Part shown: in pieces, positions 1 to 9,180 of the stretch
Position numbering within the stretch: the first letter of the stretch is position 1
Layout of the letters: each line of letters begins with the position of its first letter
The notes under the pieces: generated by a model
Databases searched by the model: none
Told to the model about the DNA's origin: nothing
Seen by the model: the letters and a program-made list of their open reading frames with translations, nothing else
DNA from: Prevotella sp.
GTDB lineage: Bacteria; Bacteroidota; Bacteroidia; Bacteroidales; Bacteroidaceae
NCBI GenBank assembly: GCA_022764085.1
Contig: JALERP010000111.1
Location: 1-54,580 of the forward strand
DNA length: 54,580 nucleotides
Direction of reading: 5' to 3'
Position numbers and translations under genes: made by a program

Positions 1-1
1 G

Positions 2-586
<585 letters not shown>

Positions 587-604
587 TGGAATTAGGGATT
601 AGGA

Positions 605-1750
605 ATGAGAAAAACTCTGGTTAGTATATTATGTGCCTTCGCCGTTATGGCGGGGGCACAAACTTCCGACCCCGTAGTGATGACCATAAACGGTCAGAAG
701 GTTACGAGGTCGGAGTTTGAGTATTCATACAATAAGAACAATGGGGATGAAGTTGTCGAGAAGACAACAATCGAGCAGTATCTGCCGCTTTTCGTCAACT
801 ACAAGCTGAAGGTGGCTGCTGCCCTGGATGCCAAGCTCGATACACTCACTTCGTTCAGGAAGGAGTTTGCCAAATACCGCGACCAGCAGGTGCGCCCCTT
901 GATGGTTACCTCGGAGGACGTGGAGAACGAGGCACGAAAGTTATATGACGACCGTAAGCAGATGATAGGCGACAAGGGACTAATACGTCCTGCCCACATA
1001 CTGTTGCGCCTTGCCCAAAAGGCAAGTCAGGGAGCCATAGACTCCGCCAAGGTGCGTATAGATTCCATTTATGCCTGCATACAGAAAGGCGAGGACTTCG
1101 GTGAGCTTGCCACCCGATTGTCTCAAGACCCCGGTTCAGCCAAGAAGGGCGGTATGCTGCCGTGGATATGTGTGGGACAGACCTTAAAAGAATTTGAAGA
1201 TGTGGCTTTTGCCCTCGAAATAGGGCAGGTGAGCGAGCCGTTTATGTCGCCAGTGGGATATCATATCGTGAAGATGATTGACCGCAAACAGCTTGAGCCA
1301 TACGACTCCTTGCGCGCGAACATTATTACATTTATTGAGAAGCGTAACCTGCGCGACATGATTGCCCAGAAGAAGCTGTCCGAGATGGTGAAGGCAAGCG
1401 ACGGCAAACTCACTGCGGAGGATGTGATGGACCAGAAGGCTGACTCGATAGCCAAAGTGGATGAGGCCATGAAATACCTCATTCAGGAATATCACGACGG
1501 ACTACTGCTCTTCGAGATTAGTAACCGAGAGGTATGGGAAAAGGCGGCAGCCGACTCGGTCGGACTGCGTAAGTGGTATAAGAAGAACCGCAAGAAACTG
1601 TATAAAAAGAAGAAATACGAGGAGGTTAAGGCGGCAGTAGTCACCGACTGGCAGGACGAACTCGAAAGACGCTGGGTGGAGGAACTGCGTAAGCGTTATG
1701 CAGTTGAGATTGACGAGGAAGCATTGAAGACAATAAACAAGCATAATTAA
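605..1750 (+). CDS. Periplasmic parvulin-type peptidylprolyl isomerase (PpiC/SurA-like)
   Basis: A 381-aa exported protein that probably acts as a peptidyl-prolyl cis-trans isomerase and chaperone in the periplasm. The N-terminus MRKTLVSILCAFAVMAGAQ is a signal peptide. Residues about 20-110 form a helical substrate-binding region. A rotamase (parvulin) domain follows at about 125-235, with the typical start RPAHILLRLAQ, the loop LSQDPGSAKKGGMLPW, and the end VSEPFMSPVGYHIVKMIDRK. The C-terminal 140 residues are lysine- and glutamate-rich helix that I cannot assign. The gene lies 18 bp after guaB and 5 bp before a second parvulin gene, so the two are surely co-transcribed. The family is clear, the exact client proteins are not; outer-membrane protein folding is an inference from the neighbours. 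Confidence 0.88.
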   Translation: MRKTLVSILCAFAVMAGAQTSDPVVMTINGQKVTRSEFEYSYNKNNGDEVVEKTTIEQYLPLFVNYKLKVAAALDAKLDTLTSFRKEFAKYRDQQVRPLMVTSEDVENEARKLYDDRKQMIGDKGLIRPAHILLRLAQKASQGAIDSAKVRIDSIYACIQKGEDFGELATRLSQDPGSAKKGGMLPWICVGQTLKEFEDVAFALEIGQVSEPFMSPVGYHIVKMIDRKQLEPYDSLRANIITFIEKRNLRDMIAQKKLSEMVKASDGKLTAEDVMDQKADSIAKVDEAMKYLIQEYHDGLLLFEISNREVWEKAAADSVGLRKWYKKNRKKLYKKKKYEEVKAAVVTDWQDELERRWVEELRKRYAVEIDEEALKTINKHN

Positions 1751-1755
1751 TACCA

Positions 1756-3183
1756 ATGAAGAAAGCAAACATATTCCGCATCGCCGCACTGGCCATGCTG
1801 CCGCTGATGGGACTCGCCTCTATGGCGCAGAGTCAGAAGGCGGAGGAAGACGAGACCGTAGGGAAGACAACCGAAAAGGTGCAGATACCCGAAAAGAGCA
1901 TCGTTGACGAGGTCATTTGGGTGGTGGGCGACGAGGCCATACTCAAGTCAGACGTGGAGGAAGCACGACTGCAGGCTGAACAGGAAGGCGCAAGATGGAG
2001 CGGAGACCCCGACTGTGTCATTCCCGAACAGATTGCCGTGCAGAAACTCTTTCTGCACCAGGCTGCCATCGACAGTATAGAAGTGACAGAGTCGGAAATT
2101 ATGCAGGAGGTGGACGCACAGATAAGCTATTGGACTCAGATGGTGGGCTCGAAGGAGAAGTTGGAGGAATACAAGAAGCAGAGCATTGCACAGATGCGCA
2201 ATGAACTGCACGACACCATGCGCGACCGAAAGATGGCGGAGGAGATGCGCAAGGAGTTAGTGAAGGATATATCTGTCACTCCGGCAGAGGTGCGCCGATT
2301 CTTCAAGGACCTGCCAGAGGACAGTATCCCCTTTGTTCCCACTGAAGTGGAGGTGCAGATAATCACCCAAACTCCAAAGATTGAGCAGGAGGAAATCAAT
2401 CGCATCAAGGACCAACTGCGCGAGTTCACCGACCGGGTGACAAAGGGCGAGACGCAGTTCTCAACCCTTGCACGACTATACAGCGAAGACCCCGGCTCTG
2501 CCCGTCAGGGTGGAGAGCTTGGCTATACAGGACGTGGAACTCTCGACCCTGCATTCGCCAATGTCGCGTTTAATCTTACTGACCCGAAGAAGGTGTCGAA
2601 AATTGTGGAATCGGAGTTCGGTTTCCATATCATCCAGCTGATAGACAAGCGAGGTGACAAGGTAAACTGCCGCCATATATTGCTTAAACCGCAGGTGTCA
2701 GACTCTTCAATCACAAAATCGCTGGCCCGCCTTGATTCTATCAGGGCCGACATCGTGGGAGGCAAATTCACATTTGAAGAAGGTGCATCCTATATATCCG
2801 ATGACAAGGATACTCGCAACAACAAGGGACTGATGGCTAAAGCCATTGATATGTCGCGTACTTCAAGATTCAATATGGAAGACCTGCCATCAGAGGTGGC
2901 AAGGGCTATCGACACGATGAAAATAGGTGAAGTGTCGGCTCCTTTCCAGATGATAAATGCCCGTGGAAAGACTGTATGTGCCATTGTCAAACTGAAAAAC
3001 CGCGTGGAGGGGCATAAGGCCACTATCACAGAAGATTTCCAGGTGATGAAGGCTGTGGTTGAGAATAAGCGTAGAATGGAGAAACTCCACAAGTGGGTGT
3101 GCGACAAAATTAAGGCCACCTATGTCAGAATCAACGACCGCTACAAAGACTGCAAGTTCGAGTACGAAGGATGGGTGAGGTGA
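1756..3183 (+). CDS. SurA-like periplasmic chaperone with two parvulin domains
   Basis: A 475-aa exported chaperone of the SurA family, which escorts outer-membrane proteins across the periplasm. A signal peptide (MKKANIFRIAALAMLPLMG, cleavage near SMAQS) is followed by the SurA N-terminal motif (IVDEVIWVVGDEAILKSDVE), helical to about residue 180. The first rotamase domain, about 195-300, includes YSEDPGSARQGGELGYTGRG and ends EFGFHIIQLIDKRGDKV. A second, more diverged domain begins at about 305 (NCRHILLKPQVSDSS) and runs to about 415. The C-terminal helix should fold back on the N-domain as in SurA. The gene begins 5 bp after the previous parvulin gene and precedes the OstA-like gene, which fits an outer-membrane biogenesis operon. 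Confidence 0.88.
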   Translation: MKKANIFRIAALAMLPLMGLASMAQSQKAEEDETVGKTTEKVQIPEKSIVDEVIWVVGDEAILKSDVEEARLQAEQEGARWSGDPDCVIPEQIAVQKLFLHQAAIDSIEVTESEIMQEVDAQISYWTQMVGSKEKLEEYKKQSIAQMRNELHDTMRDRKMAEEMRKELVKDISVTPAEVRRFFKDLPEDSIPFVPTEVEVQIITQTPKIEQEEINRIKDQLREFTDRVTKGETQFSTLARLYSEDPGSARQGGELGYTGRGTLDPAFANVAFNLTDPKKVSKIVESEFGFHIIQLIDKRGDKVNCRHILLKPQVSDSSITKSLARLDSIRADIVGGKFTFEEGASYISDDKDTRNNKGLMAKAIDMSRTSRFNMEDLPSEVARAIDTMKIGEVSAPFQMINARGKTVCAIVKLKNRVEGHKATITEDFQVMKAVVENKRRMEKLHKWVCDKIKATYVRINDRYKDCKFEYEGWVR

Positions 3184-3185
3184 AT

Positions 3186-3219
3186 TAGAAATTAAGAATT
3201 AAGAGTTAAGAATTAAGAG
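3186..3219 (+). repeat. TTAAGAA-type tandem repeat
   Basis: Short A/T-rich tandem repeat of the 7-bp units TTAAGAA/TTAAGAG directly after the surA-like stop codon. Because the period is 7, TAA falls in every reading frame. The same repeat recurs at many gene ends in this window. Confidence 0.8.
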
Positions 3220-3233
3220 ATATCCAACGAAAA

Positions 3234-4907
3234 TTGAAAGGTAATCGTCATAATATAAGTGGATATAGGTGGGCGTTGTTTGCTATTCTGTGTCTTTTCG
3301 GACTGAGCCTCTTGGCACAGTCTTCCTCCCGTCGTGGCAAAACGGGGAGGGGACGGCAGAAGGCAAGGACAGAGCGGAAGCAAGATCCTAAGAGGGTGTA
3401 TCTTGTGCATGCCGATGTGCTGCATTATGACCAGTATGTAAATCCAGAAGCACAGATACTCAACGGTAAGGTGCACTTCACACATAACGGCGCAAAATTG
3501 TTGTGTGACAGTGCCTACTTCTATGAGGCAAGCAACTCGTTCGAGGCTTTCGGGAATGTGAAGATGTATCAGGGCGACACCTTGTCACTCTTCAGCGATT
3601 ATGCCTACTATGACGGAAACGACGAGATGGCTATTGCCAGGCACAACGTGATACTAAAACACCGTAAGTCAACGCTCTATACCGACAGCCTCAACTATGA
3701 CCGTCTGTATAACGTGGGCTATTTCTTTGAGGGCGGAAAACTCGTGGATAACACAAGTACGTTGACTTCCGACTGGGGTGAATATCATACTGACTCCCAT
3801 CAGGCTCTGTTCAATTATGACGTACAGTTGAAGAACAACAAGTTCTTCCTTACTTCAGATACCTTATATTATAATACAGACTCTCATCTTGCACACGTGA
3901 CAGGACCATCGAATATAACCTCGAAGACGAGCCGCATTTATACTGAAGACGGTTATTATAACACCGAAACGGAAAAGTCGGAACTCTTCGGCCGTTCGGT
4001 GATGAAAGACGAGGGCAAGACTATGGTGGGCGACAGTGTGTATTATGACAGCAAGACCGGTATCAGCGAGGCATTCAACAATGTCATTTACACCGACTCT
4101 GTCAACAAGAATATGCTGACGGGAGACTATTGCTACTATGATGATGAAAAAGGGTATGCCATGGCTACCAAGAAGGCTGTGGCGATAGACTTCTCACAGA
4201 AGGACACGCTATATATGCATGCCGATACGTTCAAGATATTCACTTTCAATATTAATACCGACTCGGTTTATCGCAAGATACATGCCTACAATAAGGTTAG
4301 GGCATATAGGGTGGATGCCCAAGCGGTGTGCGACTCTCTCGTGTATAACTCCAAGGACTCGTGCATGACGATGTATAAGGACCCGATATTGTGGAATCAG
4401 AATCAGCAGTTGTTGGGCGAAGAGATATACATCTTCATGAAAGACTCCACGATAAATAAGGTGCATGTGTTGGGGCAGGCTCTTTCGGTTGAGCAACTCA
4501 ATGACAGCACCCATTTCAACCAATGCTCGTCAAGGGAAATGTTTGCATATTTCGAAAATGGCGAGATAAGTCAGGGGCATGCCAAGGATAATGTACTGAT
4601 TGTGTATTATCCTATAGATGACAGTGACAGTACGATTATTGGTTTGAACTATACAGAGACCACTGAGATGCGCATGTTCCTTGAGAACCGCAAGATGAAG
4701 AGGATATGGATGCCCAAGGCGGAGGGTGTTTTATATCCGTTGACACAGGTGCCGCCCGACAAGTATTTCCTACCCACATACGCATGGTTCGACTATGTCC
4801 GTCCGCTCAATAAGGAGGACATCTTCAACTGGCGAGGAAAGAAGGAGGGTACGGAACTCAAAGAGGAGAAAAAGCGCAAGGCGCCGAAGAGAACGATAGT
4901 TAATTAA
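3234..4907 (+). CDS. OstA/LptA-like organic-solvent-tolerance family protein
   Basis: A 557-aa exported protein of the OstA-like family, built from repeated short beta-strand motifs such as AKLLCDSAYFYEASNSFEAFGNV and TLYTDSLNYDRLYNVGYFFEGG. These are LptA/LptD-N-like jellyroll repeats that bind lipopolysaccharide, so a role in LPS transport across the periplasm is likely. The only start between the upstream in-frame stop (TAA at 3207) and the signal peptide is TTG 3234. It gives MKGNRHNISGYRWALFAILC followed by a hydrophobic stretch and SLLAQ, so I accept the TTG start. The last 40 residues are lysine-rich. The stop codon lies inside a TTAAGAA repeat. Position between surA-like genes and mutL is common in Bacteroidales. 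Confidence 0.82.
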   Translation: MKGNRHNISGYRWALFAILCLFGLSLLAQSSSRRGKTGRGRQKARTERKQDPKRVYLVHADVLHYDQYVNPEAQILNGKVHFTHNGAKLLCDSAYFYEASNSFEAFGNVKMYQGDTLSLFSDYAYYDGNDEMAIARHNVILKHRKSTLYTDSLNYDRLYNVGYFFEGGKLVDNTSTLTSDWGEYHTDSHQALFNYDVQLKNNKFFLTSDTLYYNTDSHLAHVTGPSNITSKTSRIYTEDGYYNTETEKSELFGRSVMKDEGKTMVGDSVYYDSKTGISEAFNNVIYTDSVNKNMLTGDYCYYDDEKGYAMATKKAVAIDFSQKDTLYMHADTFKIFTFNINTDSVYRKIHAYNKVRAYRVDAQAVCDSLVYNSKDSCMTMYKDPILWNQNQQLLGEEIYIFMKDSTINKVHVLGQALSVEQLNDSTHFNQCSSREMFAYFENGEISQGHAKDNVLIVYYPIDDSDSTIIGLNYTETTEMRMFLENRKMKRIWMPKAEGVLYPLTQVPPDKYFLPTYAWFDYVRPLNKEDIFNWRGKKEGTELKEEKKRKAPKRTIVN

Positions 4908-5000
4908 GAATTAAGAGTTAAGAATTAAGAGTTAAAAGAATATGTCTCTGTAGAGTAATCCATGCAGTAATACATTTTTTCTTAATTTTTAATTCTTAAC
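4903..5000 (+). repeat. Composite A/T repeat element, copy A (MITE-like)
   Basis: About 98 bp between the OstA-like gene and mutL. It consists of a TTAAGAATTAAGAG tandem arm, a unique core containing GAATATGTCTCTG, TAATCC and CAGTAATAC, and an inverted arm CTTAATTTTTAATTCTTAA. The same arrangement occurs in reverse orientation at 7650-7766. The arms are complementary, so the RNA could fold as a long A/U hairpin. The size and terminal inverted repeats resemble a miniature inverted-repeat element, but no transposase or target duplication is evident. Confidence 0.7.
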
Positions 5001-5018
5001 AATAATAATATAGTAGTT

Positions 5019-6917
5019 ATGAGCGACATAATCCAGTTGCTGCCTGATTCGGTGGCTAACCAGATTGCGGCGGGTGAAGTGATACAACGCCCGGCATCGG
5101 TAATCAAAGAACTCGTGGAGAATGCGGTGGATGCCGGTGCCAAGACAATCAATGTGTTGGTGGTGGATGCCGGAAGAACTATGATTCAGGTTATCGATGA
5201 CGGAAAGGGTATGTCAGAAACTGATGCCCGACTGTCATTTGAGCGACATGCAACGTCGAAGATAAGACAGGCTGGCGACCTTTTTGCATTGCATACCATG
5301 GGATTCCGTGGCGAAGCCCTCGCTTCGATTGCTGCCGTTGCGCAAGTAGAACTACGCACGCGTATGGCTGACCGCGACTTGGGCACTATGATAGCACTCT
5401 CTGGTTCGAAGGTTACAGGTCAGGAACCGACGGCTTGCCCTGTGGGCAGTAACTTCAAGGTGGAAAACTTGTTCTTCAACGTCCCCGCAAGACGCAAATT
5501 CCTAAAGAGCAACTCCACTGAACTTAACAACATAATGACCGCCTTCGAACGTATAGCATTGGTCTATCCCGATATAGCTTTCACTATGCATAGCAATGGT
5601 CAGGAGATGATGTCGCTTAAGGCAGGTACACTGCGGCAGCGTATCGTGGACGTATTTGGAAAGCGTCTCAACCATGACCTTTTGCCAGTGGAGGTGGAAA
5701 CTACGATGTGCTCCGTCAAGGGGTTTGTTGGTAAGCCTGAGTCTGCCAAAAAGAAGGGTGCACAACAGTATTTCTTTGTCAACGGAAGATATATGAAGCA
5801 CCCGTATTTCCACAAGGCGGTTATGAATGCCTACGAACGTATGATAGCCGTGGGAACACAGGTGCCGTATTTCATATATTTCACCGTACCGGCAGGAGAC
5901 ATCGACGTGAATATCCATCCGACAAAAACGGAAATAAAGTTCGAGAATGAGCAAGCGATATGGCAAATATTGACAGCTGCTGTCAATGACAGCATTGGAA
6001 AGTTTTGCGAGATACCGTCAATAGACTTCGACACGGAAGGACAGCCGGACATACCGTTGTTTGACCCCGAGACAAACGTGGCCCCACCGCAACCGCAATA
6101 CAATGCGGCTTATAACCCATTCGAATCTACTGCTCCCCGAAAGGACAAGGTGGTTGATAAATGGGAGGAGTTGTACAAAGGACTGCATGACGGTGCTGTT
6201 ACAGATGATTATAGGCAGATATCGGAGGGTGAACTGTTTGAGTCGAAGGGGGAAATGTTTGAGTCTCAAGGTGATATGTTGGGAGCGTATGGCGGTTCAA
6301 CTATTCCCGGCGATGGGGTGGTGCAGTCAAAATTGGGATTCTCGCCTGAAGAGCGTTCCCCCAGCCACTATCAGTATAAGGGAAAGTATGTGATGACTGC
6401 CGTGAAAAGCGGTTTGATGATTGTAGATCAGACGCGTGCAGACATACGTATAAGATATGAGCGTTTTATGCAGCAGATGGAACAGGAGGCATCGCGCACT
6501 CAGAAAGTGCTCTTCCCCGAAGTCGTGGAGTTCGCACCGTCAACATCGGTGATGGTGGTTAAGTTGCTGCCTTTCCTCAAGAAGGTGGGATTTGATTTGT
6601 CTGACCTCGGTGGCAATAGTTTTTCTGTGAATGGTGTGCCGGCAGGATTCGAAGGCATTGACTGCGTATCGATGCTTCATGAGATTGTAACTGATGCAAT
6701 AGAAAAGGGCAGTTCTTCGGCTGCAGACATACACAGCACTCTTGCCCTGGGTATGGCACGCAAATCTGCTGTGACTTACGGAGAAGTATTGGGCAATCAG
6801 GAGATGGAGACATTGGTGAACGACCTTTTTTCCTGCTCGAATGTCAACTACACTCCCGATGGTAAGGCTATACTTTGCATATTGCCGCAAAGGGACATTG
6901 AGCAGCTGCTGAATTAA
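5019..6917 (+). CDS. mutL: DNA mismatch repair protein MutL
   Basis: A 632-aa MutL, the ATP-dependent matchmaker of mismatch repair. The GHKL ATPase domain is complete: motif I KELVENAVDAGA with catalytic Glu34, motif II IDDGKGM (59-65), RHATSKI, and GFRGEALASI near residue 95. The transducer domain contains FFVNGRYMKHP and IDVNIHPTKTEIKF. A linker of roughly residues 330-450 is followed by the dimerisation domain. At the place of the endonuclease motif DQHA(x)2E(x)4E this protein has DQTRADIRIRYE (from residue 470). The C-terminal zinc motif CPHGRP is replaced by CSNVNYTPDGKA, so it is probably not a nicking MutL. ATG 5019 gives the usual N-terminus SDIIQLLPDSVANQIAAGEV. The stop codon lies in a TTAAGAA repeat. 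Confidence 0.97.
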   Translation: MSDIIQLLPDSVANQIAAGEVIQRPASVIKELVENAVDAGAKTINVLVVDAGRTMIQVIDDGKGMSETDARLSFERHATSKIRQAGDLFALHTMGFRGEALASIAAVAQVELRTRMADRDLGTMIALSGSKVTGQEPTACPVGSNFKVENLFFNVPARRKFLKSNSTELNNIMTAFERIALVYPDIAFTMHSNGQEMMSLKAGTLRQRIVDVFGKRLNHDLLPVEVETTMCSVKGFVGKPESAKKKGAQQYFFVNGRYMKHPYFHKAVMNAYERMIAVGTQVPYFIYFTVPAGDIDVNIHPTKTEIKFENEQAIWQILTAAVNDSIGKFCEIPSIDFDTEGQPDIPLFDPETNVAPPQPQYNAAYNPFESTAPRKDKVVDKWEELYKGLHDGAVTDDYRQISEGELFESKGEMFESQGDMLGAYGGSTIPGDGVVQSKLGFSPEERSPSHYQYKGKYVMTAVKSGLMIVDQTRADIRIRYERFMQQMEQEASRTQKVLFPEVVEFAPSTSVMVVKLLPFLKKVGFDLSDLGGNSFSVNGVPAGFEGIDCVSMLHEIVTDAIEKGSSSAADIHSTLALGMARKSAVTYGEVLGNQEMETLVNDLFSCSNVNYTPDGKAILCILPQRDIEQLLN

Positions 6918-6947
6918 GAATTAAGAGTTAAGAGTTAAGAATTAATA
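6912..6947 (+). repeat. TTAAGAA-type tandem repeat at mutL stop
   Basis: A tandem tract of TTAAGAA/TTAAGAG units that supplies the mutL stop codon and fills the short gap to the next gene. No core sequence like that of the composite elements is present. Confidence 0.75.
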
Positions 6948-6957
6948 AGATATTGGC

Positions 6958-7626
6958 ATGAAAAAGTTTTTTATGATATTGGCAATGGCAGCGATGACTG
7001 CTGGTACTTATGCCCAGGACGATATGACACTCGATGAGGGTATGTCTGAATTGTCAAGTAAGAAATATACAGTAGTGACTAATGGCTTTTGGACTAATTG
7101 GTTCGTTGAAGCAAATGCCACAATGCCAAAGTTTGACAAGGTGGGTATGTCGTTTGCTCTCGGCAAATGGTTTTCGCCGTCAATCGGTGTGAGAACCAAG
7201 TTCAATGCCTTCAGGGCAAAGGCCGTTGAGGAGCAGGTGATGTTTAATCTCAGCACAATACTCTGCGGTTACAATGCAAAGAGGGTGTATAACTTTATAC
7301 CTTATCTTGGTGGCGGCATGTCACTCGGTTCACCCTCGTTGTTGGGAGTGTCGGCGGGAGTGGTAAACAAGTTCCGACTGTCAAAGCGTCTCGATTTGAA
7401 CCTCGATATCAACTACCGAGGCAGCGAGCACTATGGTAATATTACCGATGCCGTCGCACTAAAGACAAAACACGATCACTCGATGAACATAGAGTTAGGT
7501 TTGACGCTGAATATTGGCAGGACAAAGTGGAAGAAAGAACCCGATATACAGGGTATTCAGGAGATGTATCAGATGGAGATAGATGCCCTGAAGGCCACGA
7601 TTGAGGATATGGAGAATAATCGGTAA
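6958..7626 (+). CDS. Small outer-membrane beta-barrel protein (OmpA N-domain-like)
   Basis: A 222-aa exported protein with a signal peptide (MKKFFMILAMAAMTAGTYAQ). A barrel-like region follows with alternating aromatic strands, for example NGFWTNWFVEANATMPKFDK, MSFALGKWFSPSIGVRTKFN, YNFIPYLGGGMSLGSP and SMNIELGLTLNIGRTKWKK. This pattern resembles the N-terminal barrel of Bacteroidales OmpA-family porins. After the barrel there is only a short helical segment (MYQMEIDALKATIEDMENNR), where the longer family members continue into a linker and a peptidoglycan-binding OmpA domain. The product is therefore a barrel-only form. It could be natural or the remnant of a longer gene, but no remaining OmpA-C coding is seen downstream. 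Confidence 0.65.
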   Translation: MKKFFMILAMAAMTAGTYAQDDMTLDEGMSELSSKKYTVVTNGFWTNWFVEANATMPKFDKVGMSFALGKWFSPSIGVRTKFNAFRAKAVEEQVMFNLSTILCGYNAKRVYNFIPYLGGGMSLGSPSLLGVSAGVVNKFRLSKRLDLNLDINYRGSEHYGNITDAVALKTKHDHSMNIELGLTLNIGRTKWKKEPDIQGIQEMYQMEIDALKATIEDMENNR

Positions 7627-7649
7627 CAGTTAAAATTAAAAATTAAGAA

Positions 7650-7766
7650 CGAAAATAATTAAGAGTTAAAAATTAAGAATTAAGAAAAATAGTATTACTG
7701 CGCAGGATTATATGCAGAGACATATTCTCTTAATTCTTAATTCTTAATTCTTAATTCTTAATTAAT
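7650..7766 (-). repeat. Composite A/T repeat element, copy B; likely bidirectional terminator
   Basis: This is the reverse-complement partner of the element at 4903-5000. Read on the minus strand it has the same core order: GAATATGTCTCTGCA, TAATCC, GCAGTAATAC, a T-run, then CTTAATTCTTAATTTTTAA. It lies between two convergent genes (barrel protein and pepT) and overlaps the pepT stop. Its long complementary arms (7657-7686 and 7728-7766) could form an A/U hairpin ending transcription from both sides. Confidence 0.7.
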
Positions 7767-8988
7767 CATTATACCCCGCGGTTATCTCGCATATCTTGAT
7801 AATCACGTTCATTGCCTTTTGCATCGACTGGATGCTTACGAATTCGTAAGGTCCATGGAAGTTGACACCACCGGCGAAGATGTTGGGGCATGGCAGACCC
7901 TTGAAGCTCAGTTGGGCTCCGTCGGTGCCACCACGTATTGGCTGTACCTTCGGGCGTACACCACATTCCTGCATAGCCTTGAGAACGATGTCGATGACGT
8001 GCATGTTAGGCTCTATCATCTCCTTCATGTTGTAGTACTGGTCCTTGATTTCGCAATCCACAGTGCCCTCGCCATATTTCTCGTTCATCTTCTTGGCGCA
8101 TTCTGACATCAGTCGCTTGCGCGCCTCAAACTTGTCGCGGTCATGGTCGCGGATGATGTATGTTAGTTGTGCCTTCTCGGTATTTGTATTCATTCCGAGA
8201 AGATGGAAGAATCCCTCATATCCCTCAGTTGTCTCGGGAGTCTCGTCGGCAGGCAACAGAGAAGCAAGTTCCACTGCCAGACGGTTGGCGTTGATCATCT
8301 TGCCCTTGGCATATCCGGGATGCACGCTAACACCGTGTATCGTAATCTTGGCACTTGCAGCATTGAAGTTTTCGTATTCCAGTTCACCCACGTCGCCACC
8401 GTCCATAGTGTATGCCCACTCACATCCGAAGCGCTCTACATCAAAGTGATGAGCTCCCATGCCAATCTCCTCGTCGGGGTTGAATCCCACGCGTATGTCG
8501 CCGTGCTTTATTTCCTTATGGTCGCGCAGGTAGCACATGGCTTGTATAATCTCAGCAATGCCAGCCTTGTCATCGGCACCAAGAAGTGTGTGACCGTCGG
8601 TCACGATAAGGTCCTCGCCGATATGCTTTAGCAGTTCGGGGAATTTCTTGGGCGAAGATACTATGCCTTCTGAGAGCAGTATGTCGCTGCCATCGTAGTT
8701 ATTGACAATGTGCGCCTGTATATTGGCGCCTGAGCAGTCGGGACTCGTGTCATAGTGACTGATAAATCCGATGGTGGGCACTTTCTGTTTGCCCATGTTG
8801 GATTTTAGGGTAGCGTACAGATAACCCTTGTCGTCGAGTTTTACATCGTCGAATCCCTCGCGCACGAGTTCCTTCTTTAAATACTCGGCAAAAACGAGTT
8901 GTTTGTCGGTACTTGGGACGGTAGAACTGTCCTCTGCCGACTGTGTGTCAAACTTAGTGTAGTTTAAAAATCTTTCGGTTATGTCCAT
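7762..8988 (-). CDS. pepT: Peptidase T (tripeptide aminopeptidase, M20B)
   Basis: A 408-aa cytoplasmic metallopeptidase that removes the N-terminal residue from tripeptides. The M20 zinc ligands and catalytic residues are visible in order: [12 protein letters not shown] (His78, Asp80), [13 protein letters not shown] (bridging Asp near 140), [15 protein letters not shown] (catalytic Glu-Glu), [18 protein letters not shown], and the C-terminal [18 protein letters not shown] with the last His ligand in FHGPYE. The length equals that of the family. ATG 8988 is the first start, 20 bp from a TAACTTTG promoter element on the minus strand (9009-9016). It is transcribed divergently from trpB and convergently with the barrel gene. 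Confidence 0.96.
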   Translation of the reverse strand: MDITERFLNYTKFDTQSAEDSSTVPSTDKQLVFAEYLKKELVREGFDDVKLDDKGYLYATLKSNMGKQKVPTIGFISHYDTSPDCSGANIQAHIVNNYDGSDILLSEGIVSSPKKFPELLKHIGEDLIVTDGHTLLGADDKAGIAEIIQAMCYLRDHKEIKHGDIRVGFNPDEEIGMGAHHFDVERFGCEWAYTMDGGDVGELEYENFNAASAKITIHGVSVHPGYAKGKMINANRLAVELASLLPADETPETTEGYEGFFHLLGMNTNTEKAQLTYIIRDHDRDKFEARKRLMSECAKKMNEKYGEGTVDCEIKDQYYNMKEMIEPNMHVIDIVLKAMQECGVRPKVQPIRGGTDGAQLSFKGLPCPNIFAGGVNFHGPYEFVSIQSMQKAMNVIIKICEITAGYND

Positions 8989-9008
8989 ATTCTTTATAAT
9001 TTACGCCA

Positions 9009-9016
9009 CAAAGTTA
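9009..9016 (-). promoter_or_regulatory. Promoter -7 element for pepT
   Basis: Minus-strand TAACTTTG matches the Bacteroidetes TAnnTTTG consensus and lies 20 bp before the pepT start. Confidence 0.65.
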
Positions 9017-9078
9017 CGGTTTTTTATAGACATGGCAAAATAATTTGCGATTTATTTTGTTTTAAGAAGAAAAAGTGG

Positions 9079-9086
9079 TATATTTG
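9079..9086 (+). promoter_or_regulatory. Promoter -7 element for trpB
   Basis: TATATTTG with an upstream TTTG at 9056-9059 (19-bp spacer) is a full Bacteroidetes promoter. It reads toward trpB, whose start is 94 bp downstream. Confidence 0.7.
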
Positions 9087-9118
9087 CACCCAATAAATCA
9101 ACAATGACGTGCAAAACA

Positions 9119-9168
9119 ATCAACTTGTGAACTCGTCAACTTGTTAACTTGTCAACTTGTCAACTTTA
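9119..9168 (+). repeat. Imperfect tandem CAACTTGT repeat in trpB leader
   Basis: About six imperfect 7-9-bp units (TCAACTTGT, GAACTCG, TCAACTTGT, TAACTTG, TCAACTTG, TCAACTTT) fill the leader between the promoter and the start codon. They include the sequence GTTAAC. The function is unknown. Confidence 0.7.
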
Positions 9169-9180
9169 AAAAAAATATAT

